Source of the DNA: Bacteroidota bacterium
GTDB lineage: Bacteria; Bacteroidota; Bacteroidia; Chitinophagales; Saprospiraceae
DNA: 64,000 bases
Assembly (NCBI GenBank): GCA_018222965.1
Contig: JAAEZH010000007.1
Location: 100,605 to 164,604, forward strand
Reading direction: 5' to 3'
Under the pieces are notes generated by a model that worked only from the letters and a program-made list of their open reading frames with translations, did no database searches and was not told where the DNA came from. Below are positions 40,910 to 51,422 of the stretch, one piece after another; the stretch's first letter is position 1; each line of letters starts with the position of its first letter. The translations under genes and the position numbers were made by a program.

Positions 40910-43333
40910 TTATATCTCAATCATCAAGCCCAGGCTGGGGATGATGGTTCCGGTGGCTGTATCTACTTCTTTTAGTTGGTAACGCTGTTGATCCATCGGT
41001 GCATTCGGGTTCTCAATAATTCCGCCGCCAATTGGGGTGCCGTTTTCATCAACGGGTCTGTCGAGAATGAGCGCCGGAATCGAAGCCGCGTTTCCTGTCA
41101 GGTTTTCGATATCCACATAAATATTCAGGCTCCATTTGTCGAAAAACCATTTTTTATCGATTCGAATGTCGATCGAATTGGTCACTCCTGTGCGCAAACT
41201 GTTGATTTGATCGTAATTCGGAAGGGCCCGGTTGTTTACATTCCAGCTGTTGACTAAGCTGGAGCTTGGATCAAAAGGCGTATATGGAAGCCCTGTCTGG
41301 AATCGCCAGTTTACTCCGGCTTCCCAGTCTTTTCCGAATTTCTTGCCTACGGTCAGGTTCACGATATGTCGGGCATCCCAGGATGAGGGAACCAGCATAC
41401 CTTCCTTGTCTTCAAATTTGCTCCAGCCAAGGGTATAAGCGGCGATGCCGTAAAACCCCCTGTACAATCGTTGTTGCACCAACAACTCCAATCCATAAGT
41501 TTCTCCTTTGGATTTCGAAACCACCGGCTCATTGCCAATCACCCCAAAATCTCCGCCCAGATTGGCCAGTGTTACACTGTCCCGCAACAGGAATGGATAA
41601 TTGTCGTACCATTTGTAATAGCCTTCTATTGTAAAGCGGGTGTTGCTACTGGTATTGTATTCAAGCCCGCCCACCAAATGATCGGTGCGAATAAAGCTCA
41701 ATCCGTTTTCCCGATTCACCAGTACGTTGTCTTCCTGGTATCCCATTACGGTGTAAGGAGGAAGTTGAAAATACCGCCCTACATTAAAATTCGCCGAAAG
41801 GCGCTCTGTCAAAGCATAAGACATGGAAAAACGAGGCGAAAACTGATCCAGCGGATTGCCCATGTCATCCGAATAACTATTGGCATCTATCCGGAATCCC
41901 AGCGAAAGGCTGAGGCGATCTGCCAGAAACTTCCGACTGTATTGCGCAAACCCATAATACTTGTGAAAATCGATCTCTGAAAAATAGTCTACGGTCTTGG
42001 GACCAGCCGGTGTAAAGATCCGGTTGAAGGTGCTGTTATTGTATTTTACATATTCATATCCGGCCCCATAGATCCACTTGCCGGCTCCGATTCGAAGGGT
42101 GTTCTCCACTCTGAATTTATTTTCTATCTCCTGCGAACGATAATCCAAAAGCAGGTTATCCGGATCGCTGTCGTCATTCTGAGAATATTTTACCGATTCA
42201 TTATTCAGCATGTTTCGGCTGAGTACAAAGGTCCAGTATCCCCTGTCCTGGTAGTATTTGTAAACGAGTCCGTTGGTATAATTCCATTGCGGGGATACCG
42301 GCAGGTTGTTGAGCAAAAATTGTTGGGCCGGTGTATCATTGGCATCGAGGTTGAGCTCAAACTGGTCGATGGCACCAAGCCCCAACAGATATACTTCGTG
42401 TTTGGGGTTGATCTTAAATTTGATCTTAAACTGCGCATCGTTGTAGGTGGGCAAAAAGGGCAGTTCCAGCGCCTGAAACAGAAATTGTAAATAGGATCTG
42501 CGGGCAGAAAAAAGATAGGTGATTCGCTCTCCAATCGGACCTTCAAGCGCTAAACCAATATCGCTGGCACCTACCATCAGGTTGCCACCAATCCGATCTG
42601 AGCGACCGTCGCGTTGCTGAAACTGAAACACAGAACTCAGTGCATTGCCTCGATTCGCCGGAAAGGCGCCACTGTAAAAGTCAACCTCCCGAATGAAATT
42701 TACATTGATCAAACCTACCGGGCCGCCACTGGCTCCCTGCGTGGCAAAATGGTTTATATTGGGTACCTCAACATCATCGAGGTAAAAGCGATTCTCGTTG
42801 GGGGCACCTCCGCGAATGATCAGATCATTCCGAAAACTGGAAACGGTCGTAACGCCCGGCAGCGACTGAACCACCTTGGAAATGTCCCGGTTGCCTCCCG
42901 GATTTCGCTGGATTTCTGCGACCCCGATGGTACGCAGGGAAACCGGACTTTCAGACGTCTTCTTGAAGGGAGAGGCTTTTACAACCACTTCCTCCAACTC
43001 GGTAGAAGCTTCTTCCAACAGGAAATTGACCACCGCCGGTTTGGAGTTTGTAACGGATATTTCGTATTTAGTTTGCTCGTTATAGCCCACAAAACTAACC
43101 CGCACTTCATACAGACCGGGTTTCAGGCCTTCGATGCGGTAGTTTCCATCAATATCGGAAGTTGTTCCTCCGCCGCTTTCGGGCAGGAATATGCTGGCAA
43201 AACCCACCGGTTCATTGGTGAATGCATCGGTGATTTGCCCGGTAATAATCCCTGTTTGGGCGGCGAGAAAACCCGGGAATGTGAAAAATACCAGAAGTAC
43301 AGTTATGGAATTCCTGAACATTTTGCTTGTCAT
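40910..43333 (-). CDS. TonB-dependent receptor with carboxypeptidase-like N-domain
   Basis: An 807-residue outer-membrane transporter. Signal peptide to about residue 25, then a CarboxypepD_reg-like domain (about 28-112; GQITDAFTNEPVGFASIFLPESG, DGNYRIEGLKPGLYEV). The plug domain (about 130-240; RDISKVVQSLPGVTTVS, IIRGGAPNENRFYLDDVEV) and a 22-strand barrel follow, ending in LGLMIEI. It imports a siderophore, glycan or other ligand with TonB energy; no SusD-like partner is adjacent, so a polysaccharide is less likely. It is convergent with the nos-linked membrane gene (6-bp gap). M5 (43321) is an alternative start. The substrate is unknown. Confidence 0.9.
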   Translation of the reverse strand: MTSKMFRNSITVLLVFFTFPGFLAAQTGIITGQITDAFTNEPVGFASIFLPESGGGTTSDIDGNYRIEGLKPGLYEVRVSFVGYNEQTKYEISVTNSKPAVVNFLLEEASTELEEVVVKASPFKKTSESPVSLRTIGVAEIQRNPGGNRDISKVVQSLPGVTTVSSFRNDLIIRGGAPNENRFYLDDVEVPNINHFATQGASGGPVGLINVNFIREVDFYSGAFPANRGNALSSVFQFQQRDGRSDRIGGNLMVGASDIGLALEGPIGERITYLFSARRSYLQFLFQALELPFLPTYNDAQFKIKFKINPKHEVYLLGLGAIDQFELNLDANDTPAQQFLLNNLPVSPQWNYTNGLVYKYYQDRGYWTFVLSRNMLNNESVKYSQNDDSDPDNLLLDYRSQEIENKFRVENTLRIGAGKWIYGAGYEYVKYNNSTFNRIFTPAGPKTVDYFSEIDFHKYYGFAQYSRKFLADRLSLSLGFRIDANSYSDDMGNPLDQFSPRFSMSYALTERLSANFNVGRYFQLPPYTVMGYQEDNVLVNRENGLSFIRTDHLVGGLEYNTSSNTRFTIEGYYKWYDNYPFLLRDSVTLANLGGDFGVIGNEPVVSKSKGETYGLELLVQQRLYRGFYGIAAYTLGWSKFEDKEGMLVPSSWDARHIVNLTVGKKFGKDWEAGVNWRFQTGLPYTPFDPSSSLVNSWNVNNRALPNYDQINSLRTGVTNSIDIRIDKKWFFDKWSLNIYVDIENLTGNAASIPALILDRPVDENGTPIGGGIIENPNAPMDQQRYQLKEVDTATGTIIPSLGLMIEI

Positions 43334-43397
43334 TTGATGAGAACTAAACAGCGTTTTCTATTTTGGGTTTAGCTAAATCCCCTTTGAATTTTCAACT

Positions 43398-44522
43398 ATG
43401 GAAAATATTTTAATTGCGTCCGACAGCTTTAAAGATGCGCTAACGGCAACCGAAGTGTGCGAAGCCATAGCCAAAGGCATTCAAAGTGCAAAAGCCAATG
43501 CGAAGGTAAGCTTGTTTCCTTTAGCAGATGGGGGAGAAGGAACCATCGATGTCTTGCTGCATCACTTAAACGGGGATCGGATAGAAGTGGAGGTGAACGA
43601 TCCTGTATTCAGGCCCATAAAAGCTATTTATGGCCTTTCGGCGAATGGCGATACTGCGCTGATTGAAATGGCTGCTGCTTCGGGTATTCAGCTTCTCAGT
43701 CAGGCGGAAAGAAGGGCCCTGTCCACCACCACGCTTGGAACAGGAGAATTGATTCGCCATGCGCTGGACCAGGGGTGTGACAAAATAATTCTGGCCATTG
43801 GCGGAAGCGCTACCAATGACGGGGGCATGGGAATGGCTCAGGCGCTTGGCTACCGAATCACGGATGCATCCGGTCAGGTACTCAAACCCATTGGTCAAAA
43901 TCTAAAGCACGTGGCTGAAATCAACGATCAGTTTGTGCATCCCCGATTGAAGGATGTAGAAGTGCAGGTTATTTGTGATGTCGATAATCCCTTAATTGGA
44001 GATCGAGGAGCTACCAAAACCTACGGGCCGCAAAAGGGCACTGAACCGGGAGATATTGACTCACTGGAGGCAGGCATGATCGCTTATGCCGGAATCCTGG
44101 AAGCTCATTTCAATAAGCCAGTAGCTATGGTGCCCGGAGCCGGAGCTGCCGGGGGGATGGGAGCTGCCAGTCTGACTTATTTGGGAGGAACCCTTCGACC
44201 CGGCGTGGAACTGGTCATGGACCTGTGCAATTTTGAGCGTGCCCTGCAAGGCATCGATATCATTGTGACCGGTGAAGGACGCATCGACCATCAAACGGTC
44301 AACGGAAAGCTGGTGAAAGGCATTTGCAATCGAGCCGCTGAAAAAGCCATTCCGGTGATCGGATTGTGTGGTTCGCTGCAGGCTGATCCCGATACGATTG
44401 AGGCTATTGGTTTGAAAGCTGCTTTTTCCATCAGTCCCGGTGCGATTTCCCTGGAAGAGGCGCTTAGACAAACCGGCGCCAATCTCGAGGGGCTGAGCAG
44501 GCAGTTATTTAAGCTGCTGTGA
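43398..44522 (+). CDS. Glycerate kinase (type I)
   Basis: 374 residues, the normal length of GarK/GlxK kinases. Conserved segments include ILIASDSFKDALTA at the N-terminus, PLADGGEGT (44-52), LAIGGSATNDGGMGMAQALG, MVPGAGAAGGMG and IVTGEGRIDHQT. It phosphorylates D-glycerate to 2-phosphoglycerate, linking glyoxylate/serine or sugar-acid degradation to glycolysis. The trehalase lipoprotein follows 42 bp downstream, so the two may be co-transcribed as a carbon-use unit. No tartronate semialdehyde reductase is nearby. Confidence 0.92.
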   Translation: MENILIASDSFKDALTATEVCEAIAKGIQSAKANAKVSLFPLADGGEGTIDVLLHHLNGDRIEVEVNDPVFRPIKAIYGLSANGDTALIEMAAASGIQLLSQAERRALSTTTLGTGELIRHALDQGCDKIILAIGGSATNDGGMGMAQALGYRITDASGQVLKPIGQNLKHVAEINDQFVHPRLKDVEVQVICDVDNPLIGDRGATKTYGPQKGTEPGDIDSLEAGMIAYAGILEAHFNKPVAMVPGAGAAGGMGAASLTYLGGTLRPGVELVMDLCNFERALQGIDIIVTGEGRIDHQTVNGKLVKGICNRAAEKAIPVIGLCGSLQADPDTIEAIGLKAAFSISPGAISLEEALRQTGANLEGLSRQLFKLL

Positions 44523-44564
44523 CTATCTTTGAAAAGTACTTATCTACCATTTAATTCATATCGC

Positions 44565-46184
44565 ATGCAATCATATAAATACCTGATCCTGTTTGTCATT
44601 CTTTTCTTCGGCTGCACCGAAGAACCCGATTCGACCCAACAAACCGCCGAAACTCCTGAAAAAGAAAACAGCCAGATCGTAGCTGTTAATCCGGTTGATG
44701 CTTATGGAGCTTTGTTTAAAGCGGTACAGATGGAGCAGGTCTTCCCCGATGGTAAAACCTTTGTGGATTGCACGGCTAAAGCTGATCCGGAAGTGATCAT
44801 GAATGCCTATCAAAAAGAATCTGAGAGCCCGGACTTTGATTTGTCTGCTTTTGTAGGCGAGTGGTTTGAAAAGCCGAAACAATATGCATCCGGTTTTGAA
44901 AGTGACACCAATCGCTCCCCGTCAGAACACATAAACGACCTGTGGCCCGTGCTCACCCGCGAAGCAGATTCACAGGATCCCCTTAGCAGCCTGATTGCAT
45001 TGCCGGAACCTTACATCGTTCCGGGAGGCCGTTTTGGAGAGATTTACTACTGGGACTCCTATTTTACCATGCTTGGCCTGGAGGCTTCCGGCAAAACAGA
45101 TATGATCGGAAATATGGTGGAAAACTTTGCTTACCTGATCGATGAAGTCGGATTCATTCCCAACGGAAACCGATCCTATTTCATCACTCGTTCGCAACCG
45201 CCTTTCTTTTCTGCCATGGTCAGACTGCTGGCTACTTCTACCTCGAAGGATGTTTTGGCAGAATACCTGCCCCAAATGGAAAAGGAATATGCGTTCTGGA
45301 TGGATGGCCTGGATCAACTTCCTGCCAATCAAACCGGGGCTGTAAAACATGTCGTAAAATTGGACGATGGAGCCATTCTCAATCGCTACTGGGACCAAGG
45401 AAGCAGTCCCAGACCGGAAATGTATCGCGATGATGTAGAGCTGGCAGAATCTTCACAGCGCATGGAACAGGACCTGTACAGCAACATCCGGGCTGCCTGC
45501 GAATCAGGCTGGGATTTTAGCACCCGTTGGTTTGGAGATGCTGAAAATATGTCAACCATCCGGACAACCCTGATTATTCCGGTCGACCTCAATGCCCTGC
45601 TCTACCACATGGAGCAGAATATCGCTGATGCCTGGGAACTAAAAGGCGATCAATCAAAGTCAGCCGCTTATCGCGAACGGGCAGAAATTCGCCGACAGGC
45701 AGTTATGCGTTATTGTTGGGATGAGGCAGGCGGTTATTTCCGGGATTACGACTTTGAAAAGAAAGCCTTTACCCCGGTACCTACCCTGGCAGGTGTTTAT
45801 CCGCTATTCTTTTCCATGGCTGATGAAACACAAGCTGCAAGGGTTGCAGAAGTAATTAAAAGAGACTTTTTGATGGATGGCGGAGTAGTAACTACCTTGA
45901 ATAATAGTGGTCAGCAATGGGATTATCCCAATGGTTGGGCGCCCTTGCAGTGGGCAACCATAAAAGGTCTCCGAAATTACAATCAAAATGAGCTGGCAAA
46001 CGAAATTAAGGATCGTTGGCAGAACCTGAATGTCCAGGTGTACAATCGCACGGGCAAAATGGTTGAAAAATATAATGTTACAGATCTTAGTCTGAAAGCC
46101 GGTGGCGGCGAGTATCCCGTTCAGGATGGTTTTGGCTGGACGAATGGAGTCTTGTTGCGACTCATGTCGGAAGACTCTTTATAA
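44565..46184 (+). CDS. Lipoprotein trehalase (GH37)
   Basis: 539 residues from ATG 44565; the frame opens earlier at a TTG (44529), but the lipoprotein signal MQSYKYLILFVILFFGC (Cys17) starts here. GH37 signatures are PGGRFGEIYYWDSYF (153-167) and QWDYPNGWAPLQW. The catalytic-acid region is ESGWDFSTRWF, and AGGGEYPVQDGFGWTNG is near the C-terminus. It hydrolyses alpha,alpha-trehalose to two glucose molecules. The lipid anchor places it on the periplasmic or outer surface, so it would use external or periplasmic trehalose. It is probably in a unit with the glycerate kinase upstream. Confidence 0.92.
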   Translation: MQSYKYLILFVILFFGCTEEPDSTQQTAETPEKENSQIVAVNPVDAYGALFKAVQMEQVFPDGKTFVDCTAKADPEVIMNAYQKESESPDFDLSAFVGEWFEKPKQYASGFESDTNRSPSEHINDLWPVLTREADSQDPLSSLIALPEPYIVPGGRFGEIYYWDSYFTMLGLEASGKTDMIGNMVENFAYLIDEVGFIPNGNRSYFITRSQPPFFSAMVRLLATSTSKDVLAEYLPQMEKEYAFWMDGLDQLPANQTGAVKHVVKLDDGAILNRYWDQGSSPRPEMYRDDVELAESSQRMEQDLYSNIRAACESGWDFSTRWFGDAENMSTIRTTLIIPVDLNALLYHMEQNIADAWELKGDQSKSAAYRERAEIRRQAVMRYCWDEAGGYFRDYDFEKKAFTPVPTLAGVYPLFFSMADETQAARVAEVIKRDFLMDGGVVTTLNNSGQQWDYPNGWAPLQWATIKGLRNYNQNELANEIKDRWQNLNVQVYNRTGKMVEKYNVTDLSLKAGGGEYPVQDGFGWTNGVLLRLMSEDSL

Positions 46185-46239
46185 GCAGCAAATTTTCCCT
46201 CAGTAGCGTCTTAGGTTTATATCCCCAAATCACAAAAGC

Positions 46240-49200
46240 ATGAATCGTACAACTTTTTTGAGCTTATTCCTGCCCGTCTTTTTTTTCCTGTTTTGGCAGA
46301 ATAATCCGCAGGATTCATTAGAAACCTCAACGGGCATCGACCAGGAGGATCCTTTTTGCGGCAGCATGCATCAGCACGAGCATCGTATGGCCACTGATCC
46401 GGATTATGCTCAGGCCCAAAAGGATTTTGATAAAGCATGGAAGGACTATGCTTTACAGCAACATGTGAAGGCCGATTACACACTGCCGGTTGTGTTTCAC
46501 ATCATCCACAATAATGGTCCTGAAAACCTGGCCGATGCAATTGTACTGAGCGGTCTGGATCATTTGAATGATGCTTTCGAAAACATAAACTATTACGATC
46601 AAAATACGGGTGTGAATACCCAAATTGAGTTTTGTTTGGCTCAGCGGGATCCCGACGGCAACTTTACCACGGGGATCAATCATGTTCAATCGCCGCTTAC
46701 CAGCATGAATATGGATACAGAAGATCTCGCAGTGAAAGATCTGATTCGCTGGGACCCAACCAAATACATAAACATCTGGATCGTAGGCGAAATTTGTAAC
46801 GCAAACGGATGCAGTGTAGCCGGCTATGCCTACTTTCCTTCCGCGCATGGCTCGGATGTGGATGGCATTGTAATGGAAGCCACTTATCTGGGGAGCTCTG
46901 AAGCCAATTCGGCCGTACTCGTGCATGAGATGGGGCACTATCTGGGCTTGTATCATACCTTTCAGGATGGTTGCGGCAACAACGATTGTTTGCTGGACGG
47001 CGATCAGATTTGTGATACCCCCCCGGACCAATCTACGGTTTGGGTACCCTGCGGCAGTCCGGTTAATACCTGTAATACCGATGCCGATTCCGGATTCCCT
47101 TCCGATCAGGATGACATGATCAATAATTACATGGACTATTCTGATTTTAACTGTTATAATGCCTTTACGGCGAATCAGACAGACCGGATGACTTTTTCTA
47201 TAACAGGCACCCGATCCAGTTTATTGGATTCAGATGGCTGTATGGATCCCTGCCTGAATCCGATCACAGCTTCCTTTACCCCCAGCAGCACTTCTGTGAA
47301 TGTGGGCGACCTGGTTACTTTCAATAACACCTCTATCGGTGCTACGACTTATGAATGGTTTGTAGATGGTGTTTCCTTCGCCAGTACACAGGATGCGAAT
47401 TATACATTTGGAGCAGAGGGCAACTACGATATTGAATTGGTAGCTACCAATGCCGATCCCAATTGTTACGAGACGTTTATAATTACCATTGAAGTGATCT
47501 GTCAGGTGGTAGCCGATTTTCAGGCAAGCAGCAATAATGTCTTGCCGGGAACGGTGGTGTTTTTTGATAATTACTCTCAGAATGCCGCCTCCTATGAATG
47601 GTATCTGGATGGGAACCTGGAAGCTACCTCTGTTGGCTTTAATTATCAATTTGACAATCTGGGCAATTACGATGTACAGTTGGTCGCGTCTGATGGATTT
47701 TGCTCCGATACTTCTGCTATTTCGGTGATAACCGTTTCCAGTACGGGAAGTGCTCAAACGGGTTTACCAATCTGGCCTATGACTGTTGGCACCTCTGATG
47801 ATATTGAACTATTGGATTGGACAGAAGATCCACCCCTGAATACCAGTTTCCAAACAGCCAACTTTGATGCCGGGGGAGGCACCGGTGCCGGCTTCGACGG
47901 TTGTGCCGATTTGGTGTTTATTGTGGCACATACCGGATCAAGCGATCCGGATGGATTAAACATCTATGCTCCTGATGGTACAGAATTGCTTTCCGCGAAT
48001 ACGGCCAACGGCCCCGGGCTAAACGCAGTACGGGGATCTCAGGAGATTCAGGTTATTCGCGTACCGAATGTGGCCAATGAGTGGTATATCATTTACAATG
48101 AATGGGTATCAGATGTTGGGCAGCCTATCAATAATGGTGCCTATGCAGCCTGCCGCATGTTGTACTCCAGAATCCGACTCGATGGCACCGATCTGGTAGT
48201 ATTGGATCGGGATATACTCCTGACTGACAATGTCGGCGTAGCACATACTTACAACGACGGCATGGCTGTATCCAGAACAGTCAATGGGAATGTAGATCAA
48301 CATTACCTCTATGCCACCCGGCGCGCTGTTAATCAATCCTCTCTGTCCCTGGATCGATTTATTATTGATCAAAATGATATTACCTGGGATGCCAATACTG
48401 GTACAGTAGCCAATAGCTACTGGAATCTTACGCACGCGGGTTCGCATATCGAATTGAGCCCGACAGAGGACCGAATTGCCGTATGCAGCAGAAACCAGTT
48501 TAACGGCTGGATCGATTATTTTATATTCGATGCGGTCGCTTTCAATAATGCCAATGTTGTACCAATTATAGCAACAGACTTAATTCTGGTTGCCGACGGG
48601 ACCGCAAATGATCTGTCAAGTGTATTGCCTTATTCAGCGCCGGTTTCAACCATAGCTGCAGACAACGGAGTGCCGCTTTCATTTCTCAATTATTTCGGAA
48701 ATAAACTGGCAAACCTGGAATTCAGCCCCAACGGCCGCTTTTTATATGTAGTGAATGGCGGATACGTTTCCGGCGGTTTTTCCAATTTGACCTACCTGGC
48801 TCAGATTGACCTGGAAGCCAATCCTTATGAGGTGCGCCTCCAGATACAGGAACCTCCTTTTGGTACCTATAATGCCTCTACCGGATTGGGCTGCCAAACC
48901 TCAAATGGCAATTGCCTGGATTCGTGGTATGGAGTCAATGCAATTGAATCCTCTTTTGATGGTAAATTATATTTTAAGAAACGAGGCAAGGAGGAACTAT
49001 TTGTTATTCCGGAACCAAACAATGTGATGCCGCAAAACCTGGTGCCATCAGATATTGACCTCTCTACCGCAACGGCTCCTAACATTGTCCTGGCGCAAAG
49101 TACCTCTCAATTGCCAGACCAGATCGATGGGTATAATTACTATTTATCCCGCTTCCAGGAAGTGGAAATGATCGTAGACGGGGTAGATTGTAATGGCGAT

Positions 49201-51414
49201 TGTCGGGCCGACTATCCCCTGGAAGTTATTCTGAATGACATTGTGGTTGGCAATTATACCATCGAATCCTGTCCCGATACGATTTATTTCTGCGCCGATA
49301 CTACGCAGGTGTATCAATTGTATGACCCGTCGCTGGATATTTCGTACGACAGCGCCATTGTAAACGGGATGGTCGTTTATCCCGAATCGGAAGACCTTTT
49401 TGATTTTTCAGATTTGGAGGATTGTACAGAGCTTTGCGCGAATGGCATTGATGACGACAATGACGGCCTGATTGATTGCGATGATCCGGATCTGCAGGAT
49501 AGTTGCTGTTGTTTGATTGCTACTGATATATTAGACCTGGGGCCCGATCAGGAAGTATGTGACAACGGGGTGGTTACCTTCAATGCCGGTAGCGGATATG
49601 CCAGCTATTTATGGCAGGATTTTAGTTCTGATTCCACCTTTACGGCTTTGTTTCCCGGTACTTATTGGGTGGATGTGCTAGACAGCTGCGGGAATGTGTT
49701 CTCTGATACGGTAATAGTTAGTGAATTGCCCTTTACCGAATTAGATCTTGGGCCTGACCTGTTTTATTGCGAAGGGGAGGCCGCGATTCAATTTCAGGCA
49801 GGCGGATTTGATACATACCTGTGGACACCCGATACTTATTTGTCCTGTTCCGATTGCCCGGATCCGGAAATCAACCCCTTAGACGATATTACCTATATCG
49901 TAATTGGATCCACCGATGAAGGCTGTGTGAGTGTGGACACGATTGAAGTGATTTTTGGAGATACCACTTTGACACAACTGGATACGGCTATTTGTGAAGG
50001 GGCTGTTTTTACTTTCGACGGGGTGGATTTGGAACCCGGCGATAGTCAGTCTTTTACCTGGCAAAATGCAGCGGGCTGTGATTCTACCATCCTTGTAAAT
50101 GTGAGTCTGAATGGAAGTATGAATTCTATGGAAACCATCGATACTTCAGCCTGCCAGGGAAGCTCCATTGTGTACAACGGTGTAAGTATTAATGCCGGTG
50201 AAACTTTCGAATTTACCTACCAAAATCAGGCGGGCTGTGATTCGGTCATACTTGTTCAGGTAGCAGAACTGCAGGAACAGGAAACCGAAGAATTTGTCAG
50301 CATTTGCGAAGGGGATACGATTATTATTAATGGAACGCCTGTTTTCAGCGAACTAACCCTGGAAACGACCTTTACCGGTTCCAATGGATGTGATTCAACC
50401 CATACCGCTTTTGTCAGTTTTTATCCGGAAATTGAATTGGAGATAGAAGGAGAGGGGAGCTGTGCCGGAGCTATGGATGGTTATGTAAACCTTACGCCAT
50501 TGGATGGTGATCAGCCCTTTACCTATAGCTGGTCTGATCCGGCCTTAAGCGGTACCGAAGTGAGCGGACTGGCTCCCGGACCTTATGCCGTTACAGCAAC
50601 AGATGTAAATGGTTGCTCCAAAGTTTACACATTCGACTTGTTGGAGTATCCCTTACCGGATTATAGTTTCAAACTCATTGATGTAAGCTGTCCGGGCGAA
50701 GCAGATGGGCAAATTGAGGTGGTTCCTGTATCAGATAACCTGACCTATAGTTTGGATGGCGTAAACTTCCAGTCTGCATCCTTATTTACAGATTTGGAAC
50801 CCGGATTATACGATCTTTTTGTACAGGATGAATATGGCTGTATTTACGAGGATGAGCTTGTTTTAAATGCGCCTGATCCACTCCTTTTAAACCTGCCCCC
50901 TGATACGATTATTCAATTGGGAACCAGTATTTCCGTAAATGGACTGGTATTTTCTTCCGATTCTTTAAGTTATCAGTGGAGTCCGGAAAGCGGACTGGAT
51001 TGCCCAATTTGTCCGACTGTAATAGCCGGACCCTTAGAAGATACGGAATACACGCTCACGGTAATTGATGAGGGAGGCTGTATCACCCGCGAAACAATTT
51101 TGATCCAGGTTTTAAAGGCCCGATTGCTGTATATACCAAATGTATTTAGCCCGAATGACGACGGCGTAAATGATCTTTTTTATCCATTTGGAGGGGCAGG
51201 TGTAACCGAAATCCTGGACTTCAAAGTATTTGATCGTTGGGGAGGATTGATGTATTCAGATGGCGGCTTTGCGCCGAATGACCCTGCGCACGGTTGGGAT
51301 GGCACTTTCCGGGGAAAGAAAATGGGAACAGGAGTATACACCTTCTTTATCGAAGTGCAATTTGATGACGGAGTAAGAGATATCTATAAGGGGGGCATTC
51401 AGTTAATCCGCTAA
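46240..51414 (+). CDS. Giant M43-family zinc metalloprotease with PKD domains and T9SS type B sorting domain
   Basis: A 1724-residue secreted protein. After the signal peptide and prodomain-like stretch, a metzincin domain (about 80-330) has HEMGHYLGLYH (H229, E230, H233, H239) and a Met-turn NYMDYS (M298). Flanking Cys pairs are typical of M43 (pappalysin/cytophagalysin) peptidases. Two PKD domains follow (about 337-420, 420-504). A long beta-propeller-like region (about 504-965) and a CANGIDDDNDGLIDCDDPDL motif (about 1064) come next. Three CDST repeats with TFTGSNGCDST-like cores and SprB-like modules precede the type B sorting domain (about 1631-1724; IPNVFSPNDDGVND). It probably degrades extracellular proteins while bound to the cell surface. 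Confidence 0.92.
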   Translation: MNRTTFLSLFLPVFFFLFWQNNPQDSLETSTGIDQEDPFCGSMHQHEHRMATDPDYAQAQKDFDKAWKDYALQQHVKADYTLPVVFHIIHNNGPENLADAIVLSGLDHLNDAFENINYYDQNTGVNTQIEFCLAQRDPDGNFTTGINHVQSPLTSMNMDTEDLAVKDLIRWDPTKYINIWIVGEICNANGCSVAGYAYFPSAHGSDVDGIVMEATYLGSSEANSAVLVHEMGHYLGLYHTFQDGCGNNDCLLDGDQICDTPPDQSTVWVPCGSPVNTCNTDADSGFPSDQDDMINNYMDYSDFNCYNAFTANQTDRMTFSITGTRSSLLDSDGCMDPCLNPITASFTPSSTSVNVGDLVTFNNTSIGATTYEWFVDGVSFASTQDANYTFGAEGNYDIELVATNADPNCYETFIITIEVICQVVADFQASSNNVLPGTVVFFDNYSQNAASYEWYLDGNLEATSVGFNYQFDNLGNYDVQLVASDGFCSDTSAISVITVSSTGSAQTGLPIWPMTVGTSDDIELLDWTEDPPLNTSFQTANFDAGGGTGAGFDGCADLVFIVAHTGSSDPDGLNIYAPDGTELLSANTANGPGLNAVRGSQEIQVIRVPNVANEWYIIYNEWVSDVGQPINNGAYAACRMLYSRIRLDGTDLVVLDRDILLTDNVGVAHTYNDGMAVSRTVNGNVDQHYLYATRRAVNQSSLSLDRFIIDQNDITWDANTGTVANSYWNLTHAGSHIELSPTEDRIAVCSRNQFNGWIDYFIFDAVAFNNANVVPIIATDLILVADGTANDLSSVLPYSAPVSTIAADNGVPLSFLNYFGNKLANLEFSPNGRFLYVVNGGYVSGGFSNLTYLAQIDLEANPYEVRLQIQEPPFGTYNASTGLGCQTSNGNCLDSWYGVNAIESSFDGKLYFKKRGKEELFVIPEPNNVMPQNLVPSDIDLSTATAPNIVLAQSTSQLPDQIDGYNYYLSRFQEVEMIVDGVDCNGDCRADYPLEVILNDIVVGNYTIESCPDTIYFCADTTQVYQLYDPSLDISYDSAIVNGMVVYPESEDLFDFSDLEDCTELCANGIDDDNDGLIDCDDPDLQDSCCCLIATDILDLGPDQEVCDNGVVTFNAGSGYASYLWQDFSSDSTFTALFPGTYWVDVLDSCGNVFSDTVIVSELPFTELDLGPDLFYCEGEAAIQFQAGGFDTYLWTPDTYLSCSDCPDPEINPLDDITYIVIGSTDEGCVSVDTIEVIFGDTTLTQLDTAICEGAVFTFDGVDLEPGDSQSFTWQNAAGCDSTILVNVSLNGSMNSMETIDTSACQGSSIVYNGVSINAGETFEFTYQNQAGCDSVILVQVAELQEQETEEFVSICEGDTIIINGTPVFSELTLETTFTGSNGCDSTHTAFVSFYPEIELEIEGEGSCAGAMDGYVNLTPLDGDQPFTYSWSDPALSGTEVSGLAPGPYAVTATDVNGCSKVYTFDLLEYPLPDYSFKLIDVSCPGEADGQIEVVPVSDNLTYSLDGVNFQSASLFTDLEPGLYDLFVQDEYGCIYEDELVLNAPDPLLLNLPPDTIIQLGTSISVNGLVFSSDSLSYQWSPESGLDCPICPTVIAGPLEDTEYTLTVIDEGGCITRETILIQVLKARLLYIPNVFSPNDDGVNDLFYPFGGAGVTEILDFKVFDRWGGLMYSDGGFAPNDPAHGWDGTFRGKKMGTGVYTFFIEVQFDDGVRDIYKGGIQLIR

Positions 51415-51422
51415 AAAAATTA

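Noticed and set aside
42614..43372. 252-codon + strand open frame
   Set aside because: Antisense to the TonB receptor N-terminal half; no motif, biased by the codon pattern of the real gene.
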